44,580 bases of DNA from an uncultured Pelagibacteraceae bacterium (GTDB taxonomy: Bacteria; Pseudomonadota; Alphaproteobacteria; Pelagibacterales; Pelagibacteraceae). Every line of letters starts with the position of its first letter. The first letter of the stretch is position 1. Of the stretch, positions 35,338 through 44,580 are shown in pieces. The stretch covers positions 1 to 44,580 of the forward strand of contig CACIHL010000002.1 of the NCBI GenBank assembly GCA_902586395.1, read 5' to 3'. A program made the position numbers and the translations under genes. The notes under the pieces are model-generated. The model was not told the DNA's origin and did not search any database. It was given only the letters and a program-made list of their open reading frames with translations.

Positions 35338-35811
35338 CTAAAATTTATGATTTATTACACTCTTTGTAAATGATTTTAAACTAGTTTTCGATAAATAAAT
35401 TTCAAAGTTATCAAAATAATTAACAATTTTTAGATGATTATCTTTTAAATTGTAATAAAAACCCAAAATTTCACCCTTTTTTACATTATCTAAATTACTC
35501 CAATTATCTATTTTATCCAAAATTGAATAAAAAATATTTATATAATCTTTCATCTTTTTATTAATTGATACATCACCATAGCCAATTTCTCTTAGACTAA
35601 GCTCAATTTGTCTAAAAAAATAATCATAAAATTTTTGAAGGTAATCCTTATCAGTATTATTTTTATATTTTCTTAAAAAAAATGCAAAATGAAACAACAA
35701 AATAAGTATTCTATCGGAAAAGGTGTCTTTGTCGGTAAATATGGAAAAAAGACTTTTATTTCTAGAGAGATTAACTAAAGTATTATATAAATTAATAAAA
35801 TCACTATTCAT
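35338..35811 (-). CDS. Ubiquinol-cytochrome c chaperone family protein
   Basis: FSDRILILLFHFAFFLRKYKN...FDYFFRQIELSLREIGYGDVSINKKMK (ubiquinol_cyt_c_chap pattern). Confidence 0.8.
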   Translation of the reverse strand: MNSDFINLYNTLVNLSRNKSLFSIFTDKDTFSDRILILLFHFAFFLRKYKNNTDKDYLQKFYDYFFRQIELSLREIGYGDVSINKKMKDYINIFYSILDKIDNWSNLDNVKKGEILGFYYNLKDNHLKIVNYFDNFEIYLSKTSLKSFTKSVINHKF

Positions 35812-36280
35812 GAAAATATTGTTTCTTATATCTGTATTTTTTATAATTTCAAATTGTTCTTTAAATAAAGTAGATGATCATCATGGTGTTTATTTTATAG
35901 AGAAAAAAATGAAAAAAATTCAAGTAAACACTAGCAACACAAATGATATAGTTAAAATCTTTGGTGAACCTTCCACAGTAAGTTCATTTGATAATGACGT
36001 ATGGATATATATCGAGAGAAAAATTACGAATACACATTTTTTTGGAAAACGAGAAATAGTCACAAATAATGTTCTAGTTTTGGAAATAGATCAATATGGT
36101 TTGTTATCAAAAATTAATTTTTATAACATTGATGATATGAACAAACTTAAATTTGATGATGATACAACTGAAATAGCATACAGAAAAAGAAATTTTGTAT
36201 ATGACTTTTTGTCAAGTATGAGACAAAAGATTAATGACCCGCTTGGTGTAAGAAAAAAAAGACGAGAACAAGGTGAATAA
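35811..36280 (+). CDS. BamE/SmpA-like outer membrane lipoprotein
   Basis: From ATG 35811: MKILFLISVFFIISNCSLNKVDDHHG...IVKIFGEPSTVSSFDNDVWIYIERK. Confidence 0.85.
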
Positions 36281-36284
36281 ACTT

Positions 36285-38390
36285 TTATCCAGCAATAACA
36301 GCTAAAAGTAACAATGCAACTATGTTTGTAATTTTAATCATCGGGTTAACTGCAGGGCCCGCAGTATCTTTATATGGGTCACCAACTGTATCTCCTGTAA
36401 CTGCGGCCTTATGAGCTTCAGAACCTTTTCCACCGTAATTACCGTCTTCAATATATTTTTTTGCATTATCCCAGGCACCACCACCTGCTGTCATAGAGAT
36501 TGCAACAAAGAGACCAGTAATTATAACTCCAAGTAACATTGCACCTACAGATGATAATGCAGCTACCTGACCACCAATTTGATAAATTATTAAATACAAA
36601 ACTATTGGAGATAAAACAGGTAATAAAGAAGGTATAATCATTTCTTTAATAGCTGCTTTGGTTAATAAGTCTACCAGTTTTCCATAGTCAGGTTTTGCTT
36701 TTCTTTTCATTATACCAGGTATTTTTTTAAATTGTCTTCTAACCTCAATTACAACTGCACCCCCTGCTCTTCCTACAGCTTGCATACCCATAGATCCAAA
36801 AAGATACGGCAACATACCACCAACTAATAGACCAACAACTACAAAAGGATTGGAAAGATCAAAGCTTACAACAACATTTTCTAATTTAGATCCTGGAAGC
36901 TCTGAGAAAAATTTTATATCTTCTGTATATGCTGCAAATAAAACTAAAGCTCCTAATCCAGCAGAGCCAATTGCATAACCTTTAGTTACTGCTTTAGTAG
37001 TATTACCAACGGCGTCCAAAGCATCAGTAGTCTTTCTTACATTTTTAGGCAAGTTTGACATTTCAGCTATTCCACCAGCGTTATCTGTTACCGGTCCATA
37101 GGCATCTAATGCAACTACCATACCAGCAAGAGCTAACATTGCAGTTACTGCGATAGCTATTCCATATAATCCAGCAATATAATTTGTTAATAAAATTCCA
37201 CCAACAATAATAAGTGCTGGGATTGCTGTTGCTTCCATAGAAACAGCAAGTCCTTGGATTACATTTGTACCATGACCAGTGGTAGATGATGATGCAACGC
37301 TTTTCACTGGTCTATAATTTGTGCCAGTGTAATATTCTGTTACCCATATAAGAAGACCTGTAATTACTAATCCGATTACACTGCAGTAATAAAGACTTAA
37401 GCCAGAAAATTGTTTTTTGTCAACAGAGTATACTTTTTCTAAACCTAAAACATAATCAGTAAGTGGATATAAGAGTAGTAAAGATGTAATTGCTGTAACA
37501 ACAAACCCTTTATAAAGAGCAAGCATTATATTTTTTGATGAACCTAATCTTACAAAAAATGTACCAAGAATTGAAGTAACTATACATGCTCCTCCAATAG
37601 TAAGAGGATAAACCATCATCATTAAATCATTTGCAAAAAAAATTGAAGATAAAACCATTGTTGCTACAATTGTTACTGCATAAGTTTCAAATAAATCGGC
37701 CGCCATTCCAGCACAATCACCAACATTGTCACCAACGTTGTCCGCTATTACTGCTGGATTTCTCGGGTCATCCTCTGGAATACCTGCTTCTACTTTACCA
37801 ACTAAATCCGCACCTACATCAGCACCTTTTGTGAAAATTCCACCACCCAATCGTGCAAATATAGAAATAAGTGAAGCACCAAATCCTAATGCAATAAGTG
37901 CATTGATTAATTCTCTTTTATCAACATTAAATTTTAAGAGTAAATAATAGTAGACTGCTATAGACAATAAAGCCAATCCAGCCACTAACATCCCCGTAAC
38001 TGCACCGGACTTAAATGCAATTGACAAACCATTTGATAAACCTTTTCTAGATGCTTCGGCTGTTCTAACATTAGCTTGAACTGAAACTAACATTCCTACA
38101 TAACCGGCAATACCAGATAATGTTGCACCAATTAAGTAACCTAAACCCACTAAGAAGCTAAATGAAAAACTTATAATAACAAGAACTACCAAGCCAACGA
38201 TTGCGATGGTTTTATACTGTCTATTTAAATACGCTTTTGCACCAATTTGAATTGCAGATGCAATTTCTTGCATCTTGGAGTTTCCTGTGCTTGAAGCTAA
38301 AATATTTTTTCCTGTAAAATATCCGTAAACTATTGATAAGATTCCAGCTAGAATTGTGTAAATTAAAATTGTTTCGACATTGTAGTTCAT
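36285..38390 (-). CDS. hppA: Membrane-bound proton-translocating pyrophosphatase
   Basis: 16-TM protein; [68 protein letters not shown]. Confidence 0.97.
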   Translation of the reverse strand: MNYNVETILIYTILAGILSIVYGYFTGKNILASSTGNSKMQEIASAIQIGAKAYLNRQYKTIAIVGLVVLVIISFSFSFLVGLGYLIGATLSGIAGYVGMLVSVQANVRTAEASRKGLSNGLSIAFKSGAVTGMLVAGLALLSIAVYYYLLLKFNVDKRELINALIALGFGASLISIFARLGGGIFTKGADVGADLVGKVEAGIPEDDPRNPAVIADNVGDNVGDCAGMAADLFETYAVTIVATMVLSSIFFANDLMMMVYPLTIGGACIVTSILGTFFVRLGSSKNIMLALYKGFVVTAITSLLLLYPLTDYVLGLEKVYSVDKKQFSGLSLYYCSVIGLVITGLLIWVTEYYTGTNYRPVKSVASSSTTGHGTNVIQGLAVSMEATAIPALIIVGGILLTNYIAGLYGIAIAVTAMLALAGMVVALDAYGPVTDNAGGIAEMSNLPKNVRKTTDALDAVGNTTKAVTKGYAIGSAGLGALVLFAAYTEDIKFFSELPGSKLENVVVSFDLSNPFVVVGLLVGGMLPYLFGSMGMQAVGRAGGAVVIEVRRQFKKIPGIMKRKAKPDYGKLVDLLTKAAIKEMIIPSLLPVLSPIVLYLIIYQIGGQVAALSSVGAMLLGVIITGLFVAISMTAGGGAWDNAKKYIEDGNYGGKGSEAHKAAVTGDTVGDPYKDTAGPAVNPMIKITNIVALLLLAVIAG

Positions 38391-38470
38391 AAATTCCTTA
38401 TGTATTAAAAGTTTCTATTTAAAAAAAATGGACATTACAAAAATAAGTATAAAAGGCAATATAATATTAG

Positions 38471-39433
38471 TTAAAATTGATGAGTATAACCAAGGTTTTT
38501 ATTTATTTTAAACTTCATATTACCTTTTAAAATACATGAATCTTGGTGTTTTTTTAAGATTTTACCGATTCTTTGAATTTTAAGTTTTTTATTTTTAGCG
38601 TACTTATCGATTAAAGATCGGTTCTTTTTTTGAGAGGTAAAAATAATTTCATAATCGTCACCATTAAAAACTGTATTTTCAACTTTATATCTTTTATTTC
38701 TACTTAAAACTTTTTTGAGTTGATTTGATAATTTAATGTCATCCAATTTAATTGAAAAACCATGTTTCTGTTGTCTTATCATTTTTTTCAAGTCAATCAA
38801 CAAACCATCGGATATATCAATAGAAGTATTTGCAAATTTTTGTAAGAAATTTACCATCTTCAAATTTATAGATGGCATATAAAATTTAGAAATGAAGTAA
38901 TTTTTCATTAATTTTGGTATTAAAATTTTTTTTTTTAAAATTTGAAGACCTATGAAACTATCGCCCAAGTGACCAGTGATGTATATATCATCTCCAATCT
39001 TTGAGTTATGTCTTTTTACTATCTTATTGGAAAATCCTATAACACAACATGTAAAAGAGTTAGTATTAGAATAAACAGTATCACCACCAGATAATTCAAT
39101 ATCAAATTTTTTTTGTTCTAAGGATAAAGAGTTTGAAATCTTTTTTAAATTTTTGTTTGAGAAAGATTTTGAGTTACCACTCGCTGATATAAAATAATAT
39201 TTTGGTTTAACACCCTTACAAATTAAATCTGATAGTGATGATCTTAAAATCTTTTTAATCAAAAGATCAGGTGCTTTAAAATTAGGAAAGTGTACTTTTT
39301 CAACATAAGTATCAACTGATACTGCTAATTTGTTGGATTTATCAAAAAAAATATCATCGTTTAGACCTTGAGATGAACTTTTTTTTTTCGTTAATCTTTT
39401 AAGAAATTTGTCAATTAATTGAACTTCGTTCAT
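38471..39433 (-). CDS. thiL: Thiamine-monophosphate kinase
   Basis: LAVSVDTYVEKVHF, GDDIYITGHLGDSFIGLQ, SIDISDGLLIDLKKM; next to nusB. Confidence 0.9.
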   Translation of the reverse strand: MNEVQLIDKFLKRLTKKKSSSQGLNDDIFFDKSNKLAVSVDTYVEKVHFPNFKAPDLLIKKILRSSLSDLICKGVKPKYYFISASGNSKSFSNKNLKKISNSLSLEQKKFDIELSGGDTVYSNTNSFTCCVIGFSNKIVKRHNSKIGDDIYITGHLGDSFIGLQILKKKILIPKLMKNYFISKFYMPSINLKMVNFLQKFANTSIDISDGLLIDLKKMIRQQKHGFSIKLDDIKLSNQLKKVLSRNKRYKVENTVFNGDDYEIIFTSQKKNRSLIDKYAKNKKLKIQRIGKILKKHQDSCILKGNMKFKINKNLGYTHQF

Positions 39434-39829
39434 TTAAGCTCTGATTTTATTTGATATTTTATCTAATAATGCATTAAGATATTTTGTTTGTGATAAGTCT
39501 ATAAAATAATTAGATGCATTTAGATATTCTTTGATAATTATTTTTGAAGAAACATTCGGTTTATATAAAAATTCAAAAATAGCACTTTTAATTATTATTA
39601 TGAAAATTTTATCAAGTTTTTTTATTTTAATGTCATTTTCTAAATGTATTTGAATTTCATTATCAATTACTTCGTTTCGTTCAATTGTTCCTTTTACAAC
39701 ATCCTTTATAAATTTTTTAAATCTGTGTTTGGGAAATGTTAATACCTCTTCTTTATTAAAAAATTTTCCATATAATTTTTGAATTATAATTACTCTTGGA
39801 TTGTTTTTTGGACTGTATTGCGGCTGCAT
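39434..39829 (-). CDS. nusB: Transcription antitermination factor NusB
   Basis: Small protein; IKSAIFEFLYKPNVSSKIIIKEYLNASNYF; between ribH and thiL. Confidence 0.8.
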   Translation of the reverse strand: MQPQYSPKNNPRVIIIQKLYGKFFNKEEVLTFPKHRFKKFIKDVVKGTIERNEVIDNEIQIHLENDIKIKKLDKIFIIIIKSAIFEFLYKPNVSSKIIIKEYLNASNYFIDLSQTKYLNALLDKISNKIRA

Positions 39830-39833
39830 CTTT

Positions 39834-40247
39834 CTAGTTATCGCTATTCAATAGGTCAATTACTGCATTTGCAGCTTCTTTACCTTTGTTTTTATTTAAT
39901 TTATCAGCACGTTCAATTGCTTGGTCTTTATTTAAGCAAGTTAAAATTCCATTTCCAATAGGTTTTTTACTTTCAATTGATAATTTCATTATTGCATCTA
40001 TTGAAGATCTACTGATAAAATCAAAATGAGGCGTTTCACCTTTGATGACACATCCCAAGGCTATAAAAGCATCAAATTTTTTTAAATTTTTAGATATCGC
40101 ATACGGTATTTCGAAGACACCTGGAACATAAATAATCTTTGTTTTAATTTTTTTTTTATGATTGTTTAGAACATCATTTGCACCACTAACTAGCATATTG
40201 ATGATATCTTCATAATATTTTGATGCGACTATACAAATTTTTTTCAT
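39834..40247 (-). CDS. ribH: 6,7-dimethyl-8-ribityllumazine synthase
   Basis: VPGVFEIPYAISKNLKKFDAFIALGCVIKGETPHFDFIS...PIGNGILTCLNKDQAIER. Confidence 0.95.
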   Translation of the reverse strand: MKKICIVASKYYEDIINMLVSGANDVLNNHKKKIKTKIIYVPGVFEIPYAISKNLKKFDAFIALGCVIKGETPHFDFISRSSIDAIMKLSIESKKPIGNGILTCLNKDQAIERADKLNKNKGKEAANAVIDLLNSDN

Positions 40248-41347
40248 TTTATAATTTCTTGTTTAGTAATTTTAATTCCAAAACCTTCTAAGCCAATAAC
40301 TTTTTTTGGTGATCTAGTAACTAATATCATATTTTTAACTCTTAAAGCTTTAATTATTTGTGCACCAATACCATAGTTTCTAATTAGTTTATCAGTGCCT
40401 ATTTTATTTTTCTTATCAGATTTAAAATCTCTTAAGGTAGAAGATACAGATTTTAAATTAGAGTCTCTTATAAAAACTAATATACAATTATTATAGTCTT
40501 TAAAATAATCTAATGTATTATTAAATGAATTAGGCAATCTCTTCCCCAGTAAATAACTTTCAACCAAATTAGAAGATATAACTCGTACTCTAGTATTTTT
40601 ACTGGGGCTGATTTTACCTTTTATTAATGCAAAATGTTCAGAGCCATCAAGTTGATTTTCAAAAATTTTAATTTGATATTTTTTATTTTTAATTACAATT
40701 TTATCAGTTTTTTTAAGCTTTACTAATTTTTCATTCTTTAATCTATAAGAAATTAAATCTTCTATTTTTGCTATAGCCAATTTATGTTTATTAGCAAATT
40801 CAAAAAGCTCTTTGCCTTTTGTCATTACTCCTTTATCATTCATTATTTCACATATAACTGCCGAAGGGTTTTTTTTTGCTAGTTTTGATATATCAACTGA
40901 TGCTTCCGTATGACCTGCTCTTACTAAAACTCCACCATCTTTTGATATGATTGGAAATATATGACCTGGTGAAACTATATCTTTTTTTTTAACATTTGTT
41001 TTTATTGCTGTTTTAATTGTTAAAGATCTATCTTTAGCAGAAATTCCAGTCGTTACACCGCTTCTGGCTTCTATTGAAATTGTAAAAGCTGTTTGGTTTC
41101 TTGATTTATTAATTGGAGACATGAGAGAAAGATTTAATTTTTTAGCTTGCTTGTTTGTTAACGCTAAACAAATTAATCCTCTTCCATATTTAGCCATAAA
41201 ATTAATTTTCTTTGGAGAAACATTTGAAGCTGGTATTACCAAATCACCTTCATTTTCTCTGTGTTCATCATCTACAAGGATATACATTTCTCCTTTTTTG
41301 GCTTTACGGATAATGTTTTCTACAGAGCTAAACTTTTTTGTTTTCAT
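40244..41347 (-). CDS. ribB: 3,4-dihydroxy-2-butanone-4-phosphate synthase with degenerate GTP cyclohydrolase II-like domain
   Basis: N-term DDEHRENEGDLVIPAS, RAGHTEASVD; the C-terminal RibA-like region lacks the zinc Cys cluster. Confidence 0.9.
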   Translation of the reverse strand: MKTKKFSSVENIIRKAKKGEMYILVDDEHRENEGDLVIPASNVSPKKINFMAKYGRGLICLALTNKQAKKLNLSLMSPINKSRNQTAFTISIEARSGVTTGISAKDRSLTIKTAIKTNVKKKDIVSPGHIFPIISKDGGVLVRAGHTEASVDISKLAKKNPSAVICEIMNDKGVMTKGKELFEFANKHKLAIAKIEDLISYRLKNEKLVKLKKTDKIVIKNKKYQIKIFENQLDGSEHFALIKGKISPSKNTRVRVISSNLVESYLLGKRLPNSFNNTLDYFKDYNNCILVFIRDSNLKSVSSTLRDFKSDKKNKIGTDKLIRNYGIGAQIIKALRVKNMILVTRSPKKVIGLEGFGIKITKQEIIK

Positions 41348-41924
41348 AAAATTTTTTTACGTATTTTGAAAGAATATCTATTTCAATGTTAACAATATCA
41401 TTAACCTTTAAATTTGATAAATTAGTAAGCTTTAAGGTATGCGGAATGCACCAAATTTGAAAGTTATTACCTTTTATTTTTGATATTGTAAGCGAAACAC
41501 CGTTTATAAGTATTGAAGCTTTAGGTATTAAATATTTTGAAAATTTATTTTCAATTTTAAATTCTAATACAATTGATTTACCCACTTTTTTAATTTTTTT
41601 TAGTAAAGAAGTACAATCAACATGACCTTGGCATATATGACCTGAAATATCTTGACCATATTTTAAAGGTAGTTCAAGATTTATCTTTTGACCAATTTTG
41701 AGACGCTTAAACTTTGATTTGTTAATACTTTCTTTGGATAGATAAAATTCTAACAAATCTTTTTTTTTTGAAACCAATGTAAGGCAAACACCATCACATG
41801 CAATGGATGAACCAATATCCTTTTCGTCTAATTTAAGCTTGCTCTTTATATATATTTTTGTCCCTGCGTTTAACTTCGAAAATTTCGATACAGTTCCCTG
41901 TTGATATATAATTCCGTTAAACAT
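41328..41924 (-). CDS. ribE: Riboflavin synthase alpha subunit
   Basis: MFNGIIYQQGTV, IACDGVCLTLV, GQDISGHICQGHVD, ILINGVSLTISKI. Confidence 0.95.
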   Translation of the reverse strand: MFNGIIYQQGTVSKFSKLNAGTKIYIKSKLKLDEKDIGSSIACDGVCLTLVSKKKDLLEFYLSKESINKSKFKRLKIGQKINLELPLKYGQDISGHICQGHVDCTSLLKKIKKVGKSIVLEFKIENKFSKYLIPKASILINGVSLTISKIKGNNFQIWCIPHTLKLTNLSNLKVNDIVNIEIDILSKYVKKFYENKKV

Positions 41925-41927
41925 TTT

Positions 41928-43010
41928 TTAATTAAATCTTGTAATTCTATTTTTATCAAAATACTGATTGATATTACTCTTGATTTTAAATTTTTTTGAT
42001 AATTTATAAACTATTTTTTTAATGTTTAATTTACCAGATTGTCTCAATTTATTATCTGTTTTTATTAAATAAAATTCATTAAACAAATTTTTATCCAACA
42101 TTTTGTTTGTAATTTGATTTCCACCCTCAACTAATAAAAAACGAATATTGTTTTGGTATAAAATTGACATAACTTTTTTTAAGTCAAAGTCACCATTTTT
42201 TTCGAGTTTAACCTTGATTAGTTTTGCTTTTTTACTCTTCAGAAACTTTATCTTTTTTTTATCACCTGAGTAATAAAAAATAATTATTTTAGTATTCTTT
42301 GATTTGAAAATATTTGCACTTTTTTTTACTTTTAAATTTTTATCTATAATAACTTTTATTGGTGAATACTCATTTAAACCAGATAATCTACAATCCAATA
42401 ATGGATTGTCTTCGTTAATCGTCCTGTAAGTGACTAATATAGCTTGATTTTTATATCTGAGATGATGAGTAAAATATTGAGTATATGTATTAGAAATATA
42501 TTTTGATTTAGAACTTTTAATAAAAAAATCTTTTGAGCATGCTATTTTTCCTACTATATAAGGTTGTTTATATTTTCTTTGAAAAATATAAGGTTTATAA
42601 AATTCATTAATCTTAGGTACATTAATATTTTTAACTTTAATTTTTTTTGATTTCAGAATTTGTTTAGCTCTTTTTGAGGATCTTTCATCAATGTCATGAG
42701 CTCCAAAAACAAGTCTGGAAATCTTTTTATCTATTATAATGTTAGTGCAAGGCGGTGTTTTTCCATAATGACTACAAGGTTCTAAAGTTACATAAAGAGA
42801 TGAACCCTTGGTTATTTTTTTGTCAATTTTATTTAATAAACTAAACTCAGAATGAGGTGTTCCATTATAACCTGTGGAAGCTAACGAAACAATCTCATCA
42901 TTTTTAACAAGAACACTTCCGACAGAAGGATTTGTCCCTGTTAAACCCTCCATATTTTTTGCTAAATTCAAAGCTAAATTTAAATAGAGCTTATCTTTTT
43001 TTGAAGACAT
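41928..43010 (-). CDS. ribD: Bifunctional diaminohydroxyphosphoribosylaminopyrimidine deaminase / reductase
   Basis: [50 protein letters not shown]. Confidence 0.95.
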   Translation of the reverse strand: MSSKKDKLYLNLALNLAKNMEGLTGTNPSVGSVLVKNDEIVSLASTGYNGTPHSEFSLLNKIDKKITKGSSLYVTLEPCSHYGKTPPCTNIIIDKKISRLVFGAHDIDERSSKRAKQILKSKKIKVKNINVPKINEFYKPYIFQRKYKQPYIVGKIACSKDFFIKSSKSKYISNTYTQYFTHHLRYKNQAILVTYRTINEDNPLLDCRLSGLNEYSPIKVIIDKNLKVKKSANIFKSKNTKIIIFYYSGDKKKIKFLKSKKAKLIKVKLEKNGDFDLKKVMSILYQNNIRFLLVEGGNQITNKMLDKNLFNEFYLIKTDNKLRQSGKLNIKKIVYKLSKKFKIKSNINQYFDKNRITRFN

Positions 43011-43449
43011 CTATTTTGTCTACAAATTGTACAAAGTCTTTTTCTTCTCTGAAATTTCTATAAACAGATGCAAATCTTACATAAGCTACTGGGTCTAAAT
43101 TTTTTAAACCGTCCATAACCATTTTTCCAATTGCATTTGATGAAATTTCATTTTGCCCCAACTCTTCAAGTGACCTTGAAATATTAGTAATAAATTTTTC
43201 AACAGTTTCAGTATCAATTGGTCTTTTTTTAAGAGCAATGTAAATTGACTTTGATAATTTATCTCTATCAAATGGTGATTTTCTTCCACTCTTTTTAACA
43301 ACCATTAATTCTCTAAATTGGATTCTTTCAAAAGTAGTAAATCTTTCTCCACATGTGCAAAGTCTCCTTCTTCTTATTGCTGTACCGTCTTCAGTTGGAC
43401 GCGAATCCACAACCGATGTTTCACCTTTTTTTTCACATGGACAAATCAT
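42991..43449 (-). CDS. nrdR: Transcriptional repressor NrdR
   Basis: [42 protein letters not shown]. Confidence 0.97.
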   Translation of the reverse strand: MICPCEKKGETSVVDSRPTEDGTAIRRRRLCTCGERFTTFERIQFRELMVVKKSGRKSPFDRDKLSKSIYIALKKRPIDTETVEKFITNISRSLEELGQNEISSNAIGKMVMDGLKNLDPVAYVRFASVYRNFREEKDFVQFVDKIDVFKKR

Positions 43450-43452
43450 TTA

Positions 43453-44580
43453 CTATTTTAAATTTTTATAAATAGGGAACTTCGAGCACAATGAAATTAC
43501 TTCTTCTCTTACTTCTGCTTCAACTTTCGCATTATCGTTTGGATTTGCTGATAAACCTTTTATTGTTTTAGTTATTAGTTCACCTACTTTTTTAAATTCA
43601 TCTAAACCGAAACCTCTCGTAGTTGCAGCTTGTGTTCCTAATCTTATTCCAGATGTTATCATTGGACTTTCTGTATCATATGGAATTCCATTTTTATTAC
43701 ATGTTATATTAGCTCTACATAGACTATCAGCTGCAATATTTCCTTTTACATTAAATGGTCTCAAATCTACCAACATTAAATGAGTATCAGTTCCGCCTGA
43801 ATATATTTTAAAACCATTGTTTTTTAATGTCTCAGCTAAAATTTTTGCATTAGCCATTACATTTGAAATATAATTTCTAAATTCTGGTTTTAATGCTTCA
43901 AGGAACCCGACTGCTTTTGCAGCAATTATGTGCATCAAAGGACCACCTTGATAACCTGGGAAAACTGCAGAATTAAATTTTTTAGACAAAGCTTCGTTAT
44001 TAGTTAAAATAATTCCACCACGTGCACTTCTAAAAACTTTATGAGTTGTTGAAGTAACAACGTCGGCATACTCTACTGGATTTGGATATCCTTTACCTGC
44101 AACTAAACCAGAAAAGTGAGCCATATCTACCATAAAATATGCTCCTACTTTATCTGCAATCTCCCTAAACTTTTTAAAATCAATTTGTCTAGAGTACGCA
44201 CTTCCACCTGCAATTATAAGTTTTGGTTTATTCTCAACTGCAAGTTTCTCTATAGATTCATAATCTAGTAATTCTGTTTTTTTATCAACATCATATGCGA
44301 TTGCATTAAACCATTTACCTGAAACAGATGCTTTTGATCCGTGAGTAAGGTGACCGCCGGAATTTAAACTCATTCCCATTATAGTATCTCCTGGTTTTAG
44401 TAATGCTAAGAAGACTGCTCCATTAGCTTGAGCTCCAGAATGAGGTTGGCTATTAGCAAATTTACAATTAAATAATTTCTTAAGTCTTTCGTTAGCTAAG
44501 TTTTCAGCTACATCAACATGATCGCATCCGTTATAATATCTTTTTCCTGGATAACCTTCAGCATACTTATTAGTTAATAC
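43453..44580 (-). CDS. glyA: Serine hydroxymethyltransferase (partial, runs off window edge)
   Basis: [50 protein letters not shown]; the frame continues to the window end (...[19 protein letters not shown]). Confidence 0.97.
   Translation of the reverse strand, partial: VLTNKYAEGYPGKRYYNGCDHVDVAENLANERLKKLFNCKFANSQPHSGAQANGAVFLALLKPGDTIMGMSLNSGGHLTHGSKASVSGKWFNAIAYDVDKKTELLDYESIEKLAVENKPKLIIAGGSAYSRQIDFKKFREIADKVGAYFMVDMAHFSGLVAGKGYPNPVEYADVVTSTTHKVFRSARGGIILTNNEALSKKFNSAVFPGYQGGPLMHIIAAKAVGFLEALKPEFRNYISNVMANAKILAETLKNNGFKIYSGGTDTHLMLVDLRPFNVKGNIAADSLCRANITCNKNGIPYDTESPMITSGIRLGTQAATTRGFGLDEFKKVGELITKTIKGLSANPNDNAKVEAEVREEVISLCSKFPIYKNLK

Noticed and set aside
37631-37947. Plus-strand ORFs inside hppA (67 and 73 aa)
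   Set aside because: Antisense to the highly conserved pyrophosphatase core; typical shadow ORFs.

Overview
AT-rich 44.6 kb window that looks like a streamlined alphaproteobacterium of the SAR11/Pelagibacterales type. That placement is inferred from base composition, very short or overlapping intergenic spaces, and gene content. Most of it is core genome in tight operons: recG-sdhE; rarD-mltB-rlpA-like-dac-tmk-holB-metG-tatD-MBL; gpx-nhaA; sbmA/bacA-like-glpX-recJ; hom-lipoprotein-argC-rpsI-rplM; a metY-like gene; ctaA; rpmG-merR-ihf-plsX-rpmF; hppA; thiL-nusB-ribH-ribBA-ribE-ribD-nrdR-glyA. The tRNAs are Ser(TGA), Pro(TGG) and Glu(TTC). The accessory part lies at about 15.5-25.3 kb and contains four things. 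(1) A ~1.56 kb integrase-less mini-element inserted at the 3' end of tRNA-Glu. It is bounded by a degenerate 36-bp tRNA 3'-end duplication (33/36), has tandem 11-bp TGGGCACACTN repeats near both ends, and carries one secreted trypsin-like protease. (2) A surface-glycan cluster with a two-domain glycosyltransferase, GT2s, a DUF4422-like protein and a UDP-galactopyranose mutase. (3) A solitary tyrosine recombinase. (4) A conspicuous GC-rich structured non-coding RNA candidate (about 24428-24637). It has an 8-bp long-range closing helix, a 7-bp GCAA-tetraloop hairpin, a possible pseudoknot and two 3' hairpins, and it ends 1 nt before the ATGA start of a minimal O6-methylguanine-DNA methyltransferase gene. 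The RNA is my best candidate for something undescribed. An orphan HEARO/OMEGA (IscB-type) RNA is a working hypothesis that I could not verify.
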